Shown here: positions 11,175-21,167 of the stretch, piece after piece
How the letters are laid out: each line of letters opens with the position of its first letter
How positions within the stretch are numbered: position 1 is the first letter of the stretch
Assembly: GCF_000003855.2 (NCBI RefSeq)
Contig: NW_003101682.1
Coordinates: forward strand, 2,816,386 to 2,880,385
DNA: 64,000 bases
Direction of reading: 5' to 3'
DNA from: Blastomyces gilchristii SLH14081
Lineage: Eukaryota; Ascomycota; Eurotiomycetes; Onygenales; Ajellomycetaceae
Translations under genes and position numbers: made by a program
The notes under the pieces: model-generated
What the model was told of the DNA's origin: nothing
The model's database searches: none
What the model saw: only the letters and a program-made list of their open reading frames with translations

Positions 11175-13209
11175 CGCGTATAAATGGAGTTATGTTTGTC
11201 GTTCAAGATGCATCCAAATTCTAGGGCCTTATACTTTACTAAATAAGAAAGACAGGGGAGGTAACTGGAATTACCGTTTACTCCTAACAGTCGCCACAAA
11301 CCAGAGAGCGGGAAGGATAGGGAACGAGAAGAAGACAATGCTGAATATCAACTTATCAAGTGATTACTCTCCAGGTACTCGCTTGCCACATTTTGGATAT
11401 GACGGGCGTAAATGCATACAGCCACTTCATTATTATTGAAAGCAAAACATCAAGGGATGGTTTGGCGGGCATCTGCAGGATTTTCGACTGTTTATGAATG
11501 GGATGTGCAGGGAAGATCCTCCAGTTGGCACGCATAACCCCAGATCGGACCCGCGCCACGGGATCCCAAGGAATGTCAACTTCGTTCTAGAATTTCTAGC
11601 TCGTTCAATTTTTGGGCTCATTGGCTGCTTTAGCGTTATCTTGCGCCGCGGCCCAAGAACAAACGCGTTTAGCTAGGGTTCCCCACACCACTCACACGGT
11701 CAACACCCCAAGCCGCAACCACCCCACCCAGCGTTGTTGTTCGTGTGATCGTTCTATCCGCCGGGCATTGTACTCTCTCTTCTGCCCACAATTTTTGTCC
11801 CTGACAGATTATTCATTAGAGGGATCCTGCAGCGCCAAGTCTCATGAAATATTTAGTACGCACGGCCTTCCTATATAGGCATAGATGCCACGATTCGGCG
11901 ATGCCGTGGCATAGGCCTTGTAAATATTGTATTCATCTAATTGAAAACCTCTTGTATGCCGGGTAATGGATATAATAATAATCCATCACTGTAATAAGCA
12001 GCTGCAGCTGCCACTGCCACTGCTGCTGCCGCTGCTCCCTCTACCGCCGCTACACTGCTTGTACAGTTATTTTGAACTCTGATAATAATAAAAAAAGTGA
12101 GGTCTTTCATATCAATATCAGCCACCCATTCCATATACCCTGTTTTGATTTCAATCTTGAAAATATAAGGGCTTGATGGCAATAATGGTTGGTATGGCAA
12201 TTGTGAATGCAAATCAGGGGGATAGATAACATGGATAGAGAAAGGCCTAGGTGGAGTTGATGATCAATCTGCCTTACAACAATATGAGATATGAGGCTAA
12301 CTTGATGATGAAGCACCAATTATTATAACTAACTGAATAAGGAAGGCTGTACAGCACTAATTACATGCATATACTACATATGAATTTGTGTGGAAACATC
12401 ACACGTACAGATCCACCTGTGTGATAGTGGTGTTAATTAAAAACACCACTGAACACTATAATTTACATGACATTAAACCATATAAGGAGCCATTACTGCG
12501 AAAGGTGCTTGCAGGATCCCTCTATTGTTCCCTGCCCGCAACTGCATCGATGCTCTTGTCTCTCCACTATCCACGACAATACTTCTTTCATCAAGGGTCG
12601 TTCCTAGTACAATCCAGATCCTCTTGCCGGCAATGTTTTGCATACTAAAGTAAACTAACTTTTGTTTAAAACAGACCACTGGGTCAAATGACTCAGTCGA
12701 ACGGCATCAACCTGGTCTGGCCAGGTACTAAAGGGACAGGCAGAAAAATTTCTCTCGACGACAATCAATCAAGTTGCAGCTTGGAAAAACTGAGTTTATT
12801 ATGCGAAAACCTTCAGTTTTTGTGGCTTGTGTGTCGTGGAGGTGAGATAATATTTCTAGCTGTTGTCATTCGACCCGAGTCGAAAGTGAACGAGCAGCCT
12901 GAGCTAAGCTTATTAGAGGCAAGTTCTAGAGACTTATACGGAGTACTTAACTTCGATACAGGGACAATTTAATTGAATATCTTGGGTCTAGTCACCTCCC
13001 CTTGTCCCTCTCGCCCAATGGTCATTTCCTGTTCAAGGATTATTTAGCTCGCGTGGCATGAGCCAATCTTGGGAACCACGCCAGGGCGCCGATTAACTTA
13101 GATTTCTTCGCTACCAAACTTGACATGAAACCTTATTGCTCCAGCGACAATTGCGCGGGGATTTACTTTTTGGGGATAGGGGCGAATCTCAACGACCTAT
13201 GCCACAGCA
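11175..13209. other. Gene-poor region with short simple repeats
   Basis: No convincing coding frame on either strand. It holds a (TAA)-like patch near 11970-11990, a GCT/GCC triplet-rich patch at 12000-12055, and one copy of the 9-mer TACGGAGTA at 12937-12945. The 300 bp next to 11174 should contain the promoter of the Pth11-like gene. Confidence 0.5.
12000..12055. repeat. Imperfect GCT/GCC triplet tract
   Basis: Triplets of the GCT, GCC and ACT kind follow one another. The minus-strand reading would be an Ala/Val-rich run, but no surrounding gene supports translation. Confidence 0.6.
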
Positions 13210-13234
13210 GCCAAGAGGTCAAACTTCCACATCT

Positions 13235-13620
13235 CTCTATCTCTTCTCTCTATCTCTCTATTTATTATAGAAAAACCGACTTTTCCATTCAAAAACGCTA
13301 TAATGTGACATCACCTGCACCTCATCAAAAATATTGCTCAGCTCAGCTCTGCTCTCCAGCTCATACAGCTCAGATCAATCTTCAAATCTTCATTCTTTTT
13401 TTTATTCTGCTCTTTTCATACATTCCTTATACTCTTCTCTATGTTCATTTTTGATCTCTGTGTTCATGGCATGCGCTGCTAAATGCCCTGTAACATGATC
13501 TCATGTGATGTCATGTGCACCTCTTTGAATTCATGAATGGGATTGAACAGCCGGCTCTGCAGCCTGTACTGCGTACAGCTCTGATTAATCTGATAATGGT
13601 GGTAGTAGTAATACGGGGTG
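13235..13620 (+). repeat. Left arm of an inverted repeat flanking the assembly gap
   Basis: This arm matches the reverse complement of about 14760-15060 along most of its length. Shared blocks in order are TTTTTGATCTCTGTGTTCAT, then TGTAACATGATCTCATGTGA, then TTTGAATTCATGAATG, then GCTCTGATTAATCTGATAAT. By eye identity is roughly 85-90% with a few small indels. The outer side is rich in TCTCTATC and the inner side runs into G-rich GGTAGAGG repeats. Confidence 0.85.
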
Positions 13621-13705
13621 GAAGAGGGTGGTAGAGGCGGTAGAGGGGGTGGTAGAGAGGGTAGAGGGTGGAAGGGGGTGGTAAGGGGGGGGTAGAGGTA
13701 GAGGG
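13610..13705 (+). repeat. G-rich GGTAGAGGG-type minisatellite at gap edge
   Basis: Repeated GGTAGAGG / GGGTGG units with many G runs occur just left of the gap. The mirror C-rich version stands right of the gap at 14651-14765, as expected for a palindrome. Such sequence can form G-quadruplexes and is hard to assemble. Confidence 0.75.
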
Positions 13706-13784
13706 TGAAAGTCTCTTTTGCCCCAGTAGCCTACAGGTTATGAGACCATTAAGCGTGAGCCCCGCTGTGGTCAACATGCATGAG

Positions 13785-14650
13785 NNNNNNNNNNNNNNNN
13801 NNNNNNNNNNNNNNNNNNNNNNNNNNNNNNNNNNNNNNNNNNNNNNNNNNNNNNNNNNNNNNNNNNNNNNNNNNNNNNNNNNNNNNNNNNNNNNNNNNNN
13901 NNNNNNNNNNNNNNNNNNNNNNNNNNNNNNNNNNNNNNNNNNNNNNNNNNNNNNNNNNNNNNNNNNNNNNNNNNNNNNNNNNNNNNNNNNNNNNNNNNNN
14001 NNNNNNNNNNNNNNNNNNNNNNNNNNNNNNNNNNNNNNNNNNNNNNNNNNNNNNNNNNNNNNNNNNNNNNNNNNNNNNNNNNNNNNNNNNNNNNNNNNNN
14101 NNNNNNNNNNNNNNNNNNNNNNNNNNNNNNNNNNNNNNNNNNNNNNNNNNNNNNNNNNNNNNNNNNNNNNNNNNNNNNNNNNNNNNNNNNNNNNNNNNNN
14201 NNNNNNNNNNNNNNNNNNNNNNNNNNNNNNNNNNNNNNNNNNNNNNNNNNNNNNNNNNNNNNNNNNNNNNNNNNNNNNNNNNNNNNNNNNNNNNNNNNNN
14301 NNNNNNNNNNNNNNNNNNNNNNNNNNNNNNNNNNNNNNNNNNNNNNNNNNNNNNNNNNNNNNNNNNNNNNNNNNNNNNNNNNNNNNNNNNNNNNNNNNNN
14401 NNNNNNNNNNNNNNNNNNNNNNNNNNNNNNNNNNNNNNNNNNNNNNNNNNNNNNNNNNNNNNNNNNNNNNNNNNNNNNNNNNNNNNNNNNNNNNNNNNNN
14501 NNNNNNNNNNNNNNNNNNNNNNNNNNNNNNNNNNNNNNNNNNNNNNNNNNNNNNNNNNNNNNNNNNNNNNNNNNNNNNNNNNNNNNNNNNNNNNNNNNNN
14601 NNNNNNNNNNNNNNNNNNNNNNNNNNNNNNNNNNNNNNNNNNNNNNNNNN
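13785..14650. other. Assembly gap of 866 N
   Basis: Unknown bases. Any open frame that appears to cross it is an artefact of translating N. Confidence 0.99.
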
Positions 14651-14765
14651 TCCTACCCCCTCTACCAACCACCACTGCCTCTACTGCCCCGCGCTCTCTC
14701 TACCACTTCCACCCCCTACTCCTACCCCTCTACCCCCCTCTTACCACCCCGACCACCTCTATCAC
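14651..14765 (+). repeat. C-rich minisatellite, mirror of the left G-rich tract
   Basis: CCTCTACC / CCACC units are the reverse complement of the G-rich units at 13610-13705 and continue the palindrome outward from the gap. Confidence 0.75.
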
Positions 14766-15310
14766 CTCTATCATCATTATCAGATTAATCAGAGCTGTAC
14801 AGGCGGCAGAGCTGGCTGTTCAATCTCATTCATGAATTCAAAGGGATGCACATGACATCACATGAGATCATGTTACAGAGCATTTACACAGCATAGCAGT
14901 GCATGCCATGAACACAGAGATCAAAAATGAATATAGAGAAGAGTATAAAAAATGTAAATACTGTAGAGAATGTATGAAAAGAGCAGAATGATGATTAAAG
15001 ATTGATATATTTTTTGCATGGAAAAGTTAGTTTTTCTACAATAAATAGAGTATATTAATGAATGTATAGGTTGTAATGAATGTAGAGAAGAGTATAAAAA
15101 ATGTAAATACAGTAGAGAACATCTGTAAAGGAAAGAATGAAGATTAATATCAGAGTCATACAGCCGGCTGTTCAATCCCATCCATGGATTTGATGTGGTG
15201 CATGTGATATCATGTGAGGTCATGTTACAGGGCATTTTGCTCGGAAAAGTTGGTTTTTCTATAATATATAGAGAGAATATAGAGAGATATAGAGAGATAT
15301 GCAAGCGGAG
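14760..15310 (-). repeat. Right arm of the inverted repeat, with a second nested copy
   Basis: Positions 14760-15060 are the reverse complement of the left arm. Positions about 15060-15310 repeat parts of the same unit again in the same orientation: the GAAAAGTTRGTTTTTCTAYA block occurs near 15020 and again near 15245, the CATGTGA..TCATGTTACAG block near 14860 and again near 15210, and GAGAAGAGTATAAAAAATGT at 14937 and 15083. A further G-rich tract stands at 15380-15435. The element is thus a compound palindrome of at least 2.1 kb. Confidence 0.8.
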
Positions 15311-15449
15311 CTTATGATGAGTCCTTGTGTGATGTTAAATACAGGCCAAGTGTTGGTTATACAGGAGGAAATACAGGGGCTGCGGGGTGGTGGTGGTAGA
15401 GGCGGTGGTGGTAGAGGGTAAGGGGGTAGGGGTAGAGCAAGCAGCAAAG

Positions 15450-16228
15450 CGAGCGTAAGCGAGCGTTTGATGCTTGTATTAAACTATATTTAAAAGACTA
15501 TTACTATGAAAGATAGCTAGCTACAGTCTAATACTACTAATAAAAATTATAAATCACTGCAGTCAGATCACTTGATTTTTTCTTCTATTTTATGGGATTT
15601 CTCTGTTTTAATATATATTGAGTTTCATATACGGTGCGTATACTGTTTGTATTCTTCTTTATCTTCATTTCATCTGTCATTATCAAGTGAGTATTCATGG
15701 GTTGTTGAGAGGGGGGTGCAGTTCTACGGTCTACCTGTCATATCTAACTAACTTCAAATCTAACATTTCGCACCGGCATCTTCTGTTAGGTAGCCGGCTG
15801 CTTAAGGGGCCTCTGGTCATTCTATCTCTCAGGAAGTCTTCTCAATAATAATCACAATCGGTACCGCGGCTGCTGCCAAGGAGTGAAATGACCTTTCTCG
15901 TCCGGCTAGATCTTTCTAGCCCATATCAAGTGCCGAAGTTGTTCATCGGGCTCGATGGCGACGATGACTTAGCGCGATACCATCAAAAATATCGGGGCTG
16001 AACAAGCCATGGCCTCAAACCGATCTCATTTGCATAACCAACCGTCCCCACATAATCACCTCCTCCACACTAATTAACTCTAAAGGACGAGTCACGACTC
16101 ACGAGCAGTGAGACAGCCTAGACTATAGGACGTCTCGGCGTTTGTTGCTCTTTCTAGGCTACGGAGACGATTCTATTTCGGACGTCGTCGGACTAACATG
16201 GTCTGGCTGCCTGCTGCCACCACATACG
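15450..16228. other. Non-coding stretch right of the palindromic element
   Basis: AT-rich at first, then of ordinary composition. No gene recognised. Confidence 0.45.
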
Positions 16229-16555
16229 CTAAAGCTTTAGGCGCTTGGCTTCTGTTGGGGACCCAGGTTCCGATCTGCACAACCTGGAGTAAGATACGCT
16301 AGTAGGCGTAGGCGAAAGAGAGGCGTAGTCTCCATCAGCTTGCGGGCTAAGCAGGGATACAAACGAACCCATCCCATCCTTGAACCCATCCTGGAGGGTT
16401 ATCCCAACCCAAGTGAATACCGCTGGATGCTAGATCACCAACGCATCCAACTCCCGCGCGATGTAGTTGATCTTATCCTCCTTCTTGAATAGGCATACAT
16501 CAGAACAGAGCTGGGGACATTTAATGCTACGGGAATGGGGGTTTGGAATATCCAT
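16229..16555 (-). CDS. Possible small unknown gene or gene remnant, two exons
   Basis: On the minus strand an ATG at 16555 opens a frame that reads sensibly, for example 'CLFKKEDKINYIARELDAL', and then meets a TAG. A 48-nt GT..AG intron (16438-16391, GTGATC...CTCCAG) would remove that stop in phase 0 and keep the same frame, which then reads through 'SLLSPQADGDYASLSPTPT' and 'RSEPGSPTEAKRLKL' to a TAG at 16231-16229. The model is 92 aa (39+53). The composition looks coding (Ser/Pro-rich, basic end) and not like the flanks. I do not recognise the family. It may instead be a decayed fragment of a longer gene, since the intron is near the lower size limit and no homologue is known to me. Confidence 0.3.
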
Positions 16556-17055
16556 TTCGCTTCCTTAGACAATTGTCTGCGGCGAGTAACCACTTTGTAC
16601 AGGGTTCAAAGAGAGTACGCTGTAAGTAGCAGCTCCAGGTCGTCCTGCAAGAGCGGGCCGCCACTGGGGCACGCTGGGAGTCTTGTAATTTCGACCGTTT
16701 TTTCTTTTCCGTTTCTTTTCACCTTCCTTTCTTCTTCTCCATCGTTTCCGTCTTTGTGATATTTATTCTCCTATTCTCCTTCGAGAGTCGCGTTGAACAA
16801 TGCGCATTTCCTGATCCAATTCCGACCAAGGCTTTCACTTATCCTAATTCACTTCCACCCATTTCCCCAGGAGGGCCACCGCCAGCTCTCGCCTGCCCTT
16901 GGTTTGGAACGTTGTTTTTGGGCATACCATAGACGCGGTCGCTGTTAAGTTGTTCCGCCGGCGCTTAGCGTTTCCCTCGCCACCTATATGCAGAAGTAAA
17001 AGAAAAAGAAAATAACATAACAATACGAAGTTCAATGAGAGACGTGAGCGCAACC
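16556..17055. promoter_or_regulatory. Upstream region of the amino acid permease gene
   Basis: Pyrimidine-rich tracts at 16695-16790 and an A-rich patch near 17000 precede the ATG at 17056. This is the likely promoter and 5' leader; no defined site is assigned. Confidence 0.4.
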
Positions 17056-19076
17056 ATGGGAAGCCAGAGATTCGAAAGTAATAAAGGTCGGATGGGAGTC
17101 AGCGTGAGCTCCTCAGACGATGCAACTAATCAGGACAAGGCGGACATGGCTCGTCTTGGGAAAGACCAACAGTTCAATGTAAGTTTGTCGGACTATATAT
17201 GCAAATCATAATTGATATCGTGGATCAATTGTATGGCGAACTGTGGGCTAACATTTAACAAAGAGGAACTTCCGGTTTTTGTCAACACTCGGGTTTACCT
17301 GCACTCTCATGGCGACATGGGAATCCATTCTCTTGTATGGAGACATCAATTATTTCTTAGCTCTCTGGCAATCACCTTTTGAAAGGGAAGTGCATGCTAA
17401 TAATACTTATCAAAAGGACGTCAACTCTCGGGCTGAGTAATGGAGGCCTGGCGGGATCTGTATACATTTATATTGGGTCTTTCGTCGGATTTTTCTCAAC
17501 TGTAGCTTCTATGGCTGAGATGGCCTCAATGTAGGTGGTTATCTACTACCCAATCTCCCACATTTTTTTCAAATGTCAATTACCAACGACTTTGGGATAT
17601 CTAGTTCTCCTACATCTGGCGGCCAATATCACTGGACGAGTGAATTTGGTGGAAGGAAATATCAAAAGTTTCTTAGTTATGCGACCGGTAAGCTTGACAA
17701 GCCGCCGGGTGCTAATGAGTCGTAACCCATTCAACGATAATACTAATCAAAAGGATATATCTACAGGTTGGCTCTCGGTCTTGGGATGGCAGGCCGCCTT
17801 CGCCAGCGTATGTTTTCTCTGCGGTACACTCATGCAGAGCCTTATACAGCTGAACGAACCTGGATATGTACCAGAGAGATGGCACGGCACTCTCTTCACC
17901 GCTACCGTTGCTCTTGCAACCACGTTCATCAACACGTACATGGCGAGCCATCTACCTATGCTGGAGGGCCTGATTCTTATTCTCCATATTTTTGGGTTCT
18001 TTGCGACAATTATCCCACTATGGGTTATGGCGGAACGGACACCGACTAAAGCTGTTTTTACCGAGTTCACAAATGCGGCTGGGTGGCCTACTCTAGGGCT
18101 GGCCTGTCTTGTTGGTCAAATAAGTCCCATTTTCTCATTCCTTGGTAAGTCTAAGAGCATGCCATGATATTATATGTCTTACGATAGTATGTGCTAATTT
18201 GATTTCTTGTGGCCATCTCCCAGGCCCCGACGCTGCTACCCATATTGGTATGTTTTCTCTCCTGATCCCTGAGTGAACTTTCAACAGAGTTATACGAGCT
18301 AACACATCGCTTCAGCTGAGGAGATCAAAGATGCTTCCAAGGTTGTGCCCTGGTGCATGATTTCTACCGCTCTTATAAACGGCTCCCTTGGCTTCATCAT
18401 GCTTATCACCTATCTCTTCACCATGGGCGATTTGCACGAGGTCATTAAGGCTGAAGCCGGATTTTCGTTCATTACCGCCTTCTTGAACGCAACCGGCTCC
18501 AAGGCCGCAACCACCACTTTCGGTGGCCTCCTCCTTGTGATGGAGGCTTGCGCCGCTATTAGTGTTTTAGCTACTGTGGCACGACAAACCTTTGCCTTTG
18601 CCCGTGATAATGCACTTCCGTTCTCCCCTTTTTTCGCCCGTGTGCACCCAACATCCAAGGTCCCTGTCAACGCCGTCCTAGCCTCGACTGTCATTACGAT
18701 TCTACTCTCGCTCATTAACATCGGCTCAACGGAGGCATTCAACGCGGTTGCATCCCTCACAATCGCATCGCTTTTTACGTCGTACCTTATCTCTATCGGC
18801 TGCTTTATCTACCGCAGGATGCAGTGGAAGAAAATGCCGCGAGCGCGATTCAGCTTGGGGACCTGGGGCCTTCCAGTTAATATTTTCTCGTTTGGCTACC
18901 TCTGCTTCGCAATTGTGTTCACTTTCTTCCCGAATAGTAACAACCCCACGCTCGTCAACATGAATTGGTCCATTCTTGTTTTTGGGGTTGTGACGATGTT
19001 CGCTGGCCTTCAATATCTGATCCACGGAAGGAAGACTTATGAAGGCCCGGTGGCGTATGTAGAAAAGATAGAATAA
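17056..19076 (+). CDS. Amino acid / GABA-permease-like APC transporter, seven exons
   Basis: Exons: 17056-17178, 17264-17334, 17417-17530, 17605-17687, 17767-18144, 18224-18247 and 18316-19076. The sum is 1431 nt, 476 aa, all phases consistent. The product is a plasma- or vacuolar-membrane transporter of the APC superfamily, with about twelve membrane segments. Diagnostic pieces are 'RNFRFLSTLGFTC' with 'TWESILL', 'SNGGLAGSVY', 'SMAEMASISPTSGGQYHW', 'GWLSVLGWQAAFAS', 'AEEIKDASKVVPW' and 'TVARQTFAFARDNALPFS'. This pattern is that of fungal GABA/choline/amino acid permeases (Uga4/Hnm1-like); the true substrate cannot be read from sequence. Exon 6 is only 24 nt and encodes 'PDAATHI', part of a conserved loop. 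The protein is slightly shorter than the usual 500-540 aa, mostly at the N-terminus. Confidence 0.88.
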
Positions 19077-19968
19077 ATGGGGTTGCTTTTTTCTCCATGC
19101 CCCTTTTTACTATTTTAATCGACTACGGAAGGCCTTGTGTGAATTTTGAGAAATGGACAGAACTGGTTCCGCTTTTTCCCCACTTTTTCGCGCTCTATGT
19201 TCTTTTTTTCCCTTCATCATCCCTCTTTGGGAATTTCTACACGGGAAATTCTCCTTTATATATATACCAAGGGCCTTACATATATATGCACCCGTTCACA
19301 TATAAATGACGAATTAGATGGTGACTTGTTATATGTTAATCGTTTCTCTGTTAAATATTTCTAATTTCGATGTCTTGCTTCTGCACTTGACTTCAGAGAG
19401 GGTAGATGAGATGACCTCATCTGCTCTCTTCCGCAAAAACAACGGCGAGTTTTCCCGGGCTTTCCTTGCGCAAATCCCGCCTCGGTTCGAGATCCATTAG
19501 AATGTATCACTCACCATCGATATATGGGCCGGACGATAAGATGAGCGACGGGAACTGGGTGGGAAGGAGGATTTGGTGGGGAAGAGAGGGGGCAATTGAA
19601 GATGTCTGAAAAAAACTGTTCGCTTCCTCGCGATGGATAGATATTCCCAGGTAGTGCTGAGATAGGCAGCAGGTGAGAAAGGATGCTTAGGTGAGTTGTT
19701 TCGTTTTCGTTGGTGGTTGGTTTTCGGGCTACTGGGGCCGTAATAATGCGAATTCCGAGCTGTTGAAGGATTGCCTGGGCTGTACGATCAATTCGTTTTG
19801 ATTGATAGTTACAGGGGAAATTAATTATCTGCAAAGCGTTAACTAAGCGCGAGGAGGCGTACGAAAACAACCTAACGTGGAAACCTAACGTTAAAAATTG
19901 AACCTGCGTTTTTTATGCATGGCGGTCCAGACCATTAGTTATGGTTTGTTCCATCATTAATCAATGTG

Positions 19969-20055
<87 letters not shown>

Positions 20056-20189
20056 AATATAAAATAAAAATAAAATAAAGATAAAGATAAAGCATGAGTA
20101 GCCAAGGATGCTCCTTGCCAGCGGCCAAACAGGCGCTCAGAAGCATCTAAGTTAATTGAATAATATGTGCCAAAACGGAATCATACTCT
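19077..20189. other. Convergent spacer, permease / acetamidase
   Basis: AT-rich 3' flank of the permease, then the poly(A)/(TAA)n tract at 19969-20093. An open frame at 19511-19870 (-) has no recognisable content and I do not call it. Confidence 0.5.
19969..20093 (+). repeat. Poly(A)50 followed by (TAA)n and AT-rich simple repeat
   Basis: An unbroken run of 50 A (19969-20018) is followed by about ten TAA units, then TAAA and AAAATAAA units. A retroposon tail is possible, but nothing identifiable stands 5' of it. Confidence 0.9.
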
Positions 20190-21167
20190 CTATACAAATA
20201 TATTTAAAGGCAAAGACATCGCGACTGCGTAGTTCGGCATGTCCACAATCTCTACAATTTTGAGATTCCCCGCCACGCTCGCCAACATATACGCTTCTTC
20301 CCGAGTTAACTCCTTGTTCCTGACTAGCCACTCAATGAGACTTCGAGTCGCCTTCTTTGCTGCCTCGAGCAGGTCTGGGTCAATCCCCATAGTCGCATAT
20401 TCCCCTTTATCTGCCGGCAGCGCCTGGTCAGCGCCGTGTATACCCGCCGCCGTTCGCGGGGTTGTCTGAAACTGCGGCGCTATTAACCATGGCTGGTTCT
20501 TGTGAATTGAGAGTCGGAGGGTGGCTTTCAGAGGAGTTTCAATAGCGGTGCCGCAAACTTCCCCATCTCCCTGCGCTATATGTCCGTCGCCGCAGCTGAA
20601 TAGTGCGCCGGGCGTTTGGATGGGGAGAAACAGCTTGGATCCCACGGTGAGATAGCGACAGTCGATATTCCCGCCCGCATTCGTGGGCGGGATCATAGAA
20701 AATTCCCCCTCCGCCCCCGGGGCGACGCCCATAACGCCCAAAAATGGCTGTTGTGGGATCCGGATGCCTTCTTTGAAGAGTGCATAGGGCTTGTCGGGAT
20801 CCAGTTGCCAGATCTTCAGCGCCCCGTCGGGAAACTCATCCGATAAGAGGCCAAAGCCAGGAAATATTCCCGTCCAACCCCAATCCGTGGTTTCCAGGTC
20901 GAGGATCTCGACTTCCAGAACATCGCCTGGTTCCGCGCCTGTGACAAAAACAGGCCCCACAGCAGGGTCAGCGCGCGCGATGTCGAAGGTGCTCAGTGCG
21001 CTCTCTGTGGAGGTCTTGGTTATTTGGCCGTTGCTCCCGTCTATGGCGTCGAAGTGGACTATGTCGCCTGAGTTGATGGTTTGGACTGGGGGAATTTGTT
21101 TGGACCATTTTAGATGGTGCTGGTGCCGATGGATGTGAATGGTCTTGGAGGGTATTGCATGGGTCAT
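20190..21167 (-). CDS. Acetamidase/formamidase family protein
   Basis: Intronless 325-aa protein of the FmdA/AmdA family, metal-dependent amidases that hydrolyse formamide or short amides to ammonia and the acid. Order of landmarks: 'INSGDIVHFDAIDGSNGQ', 'GPVFVTGAEPGDVLEVEILD', 'WGWTGIFPGFG', 'GVMGVAPG', 'PPTNAGGNIDCRYLTVGS', 'LFSCGDGHIAQGDGEVCGTA' and a C-terminal 'EEAYMLASVAGNLKI'. The 'GDGHxxQGDGEVxGTA' stretch with its His and acidic residues is the family's conserved metal/active-site region. Length matches the short bacterial and fungal acetamidase type. The first ATG of the frame lies directly before the conserved start. It is probably cytosolic. There is no linked transporter or nitrogen regulator except the permease on its far side, which converges with it and may be coincidence. 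Confidence 0.92.
   Translation of the reverse strand: MTHAIPSKTIHIHRHQHHLKWSKQIPPVQTINSGDIVHFDAIDGSNGQITKTSTESALSTFDIARADPAVGPVFVTGAEPGDVLEVEILDLETTDWGWTGIFPGFGLLSDEFPDGALKIWQLDPDKPYALFKEGIRIPQQPFLGVMGVAPGAEGEFSMIPPTNAGGNIDCRYLTVGSKLFLPIQTPGALFSCGDGHIAQGDGEVCGTAIETPLKATLRLSIHKNQPWLIAPQFQTTPRTAAGIHGADQALPADKGEYATMGIDPDLLEAAKKATRSLIEWLVRNKELTREEAYMLASVAGNLKIVEIVDMPNYAVAMSLPLNIFV

Noticed and set aside
13511..14855. Long open frames across the gap on both strands
   Set aside because: They consist almost wholly of unknown residues; the flanks are repeat DNA.
13235..15310. CRISPR-like or tandem array reading of the repeats
   Set aside because: Repeats are long, inverted and nested, with no regular spacers; the genome is eukaryotic.
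19511..19870. 119-codon minus-strand frame
   Set aside because: No recognisable content; lies in the AT-rich 3' flank of the permease.
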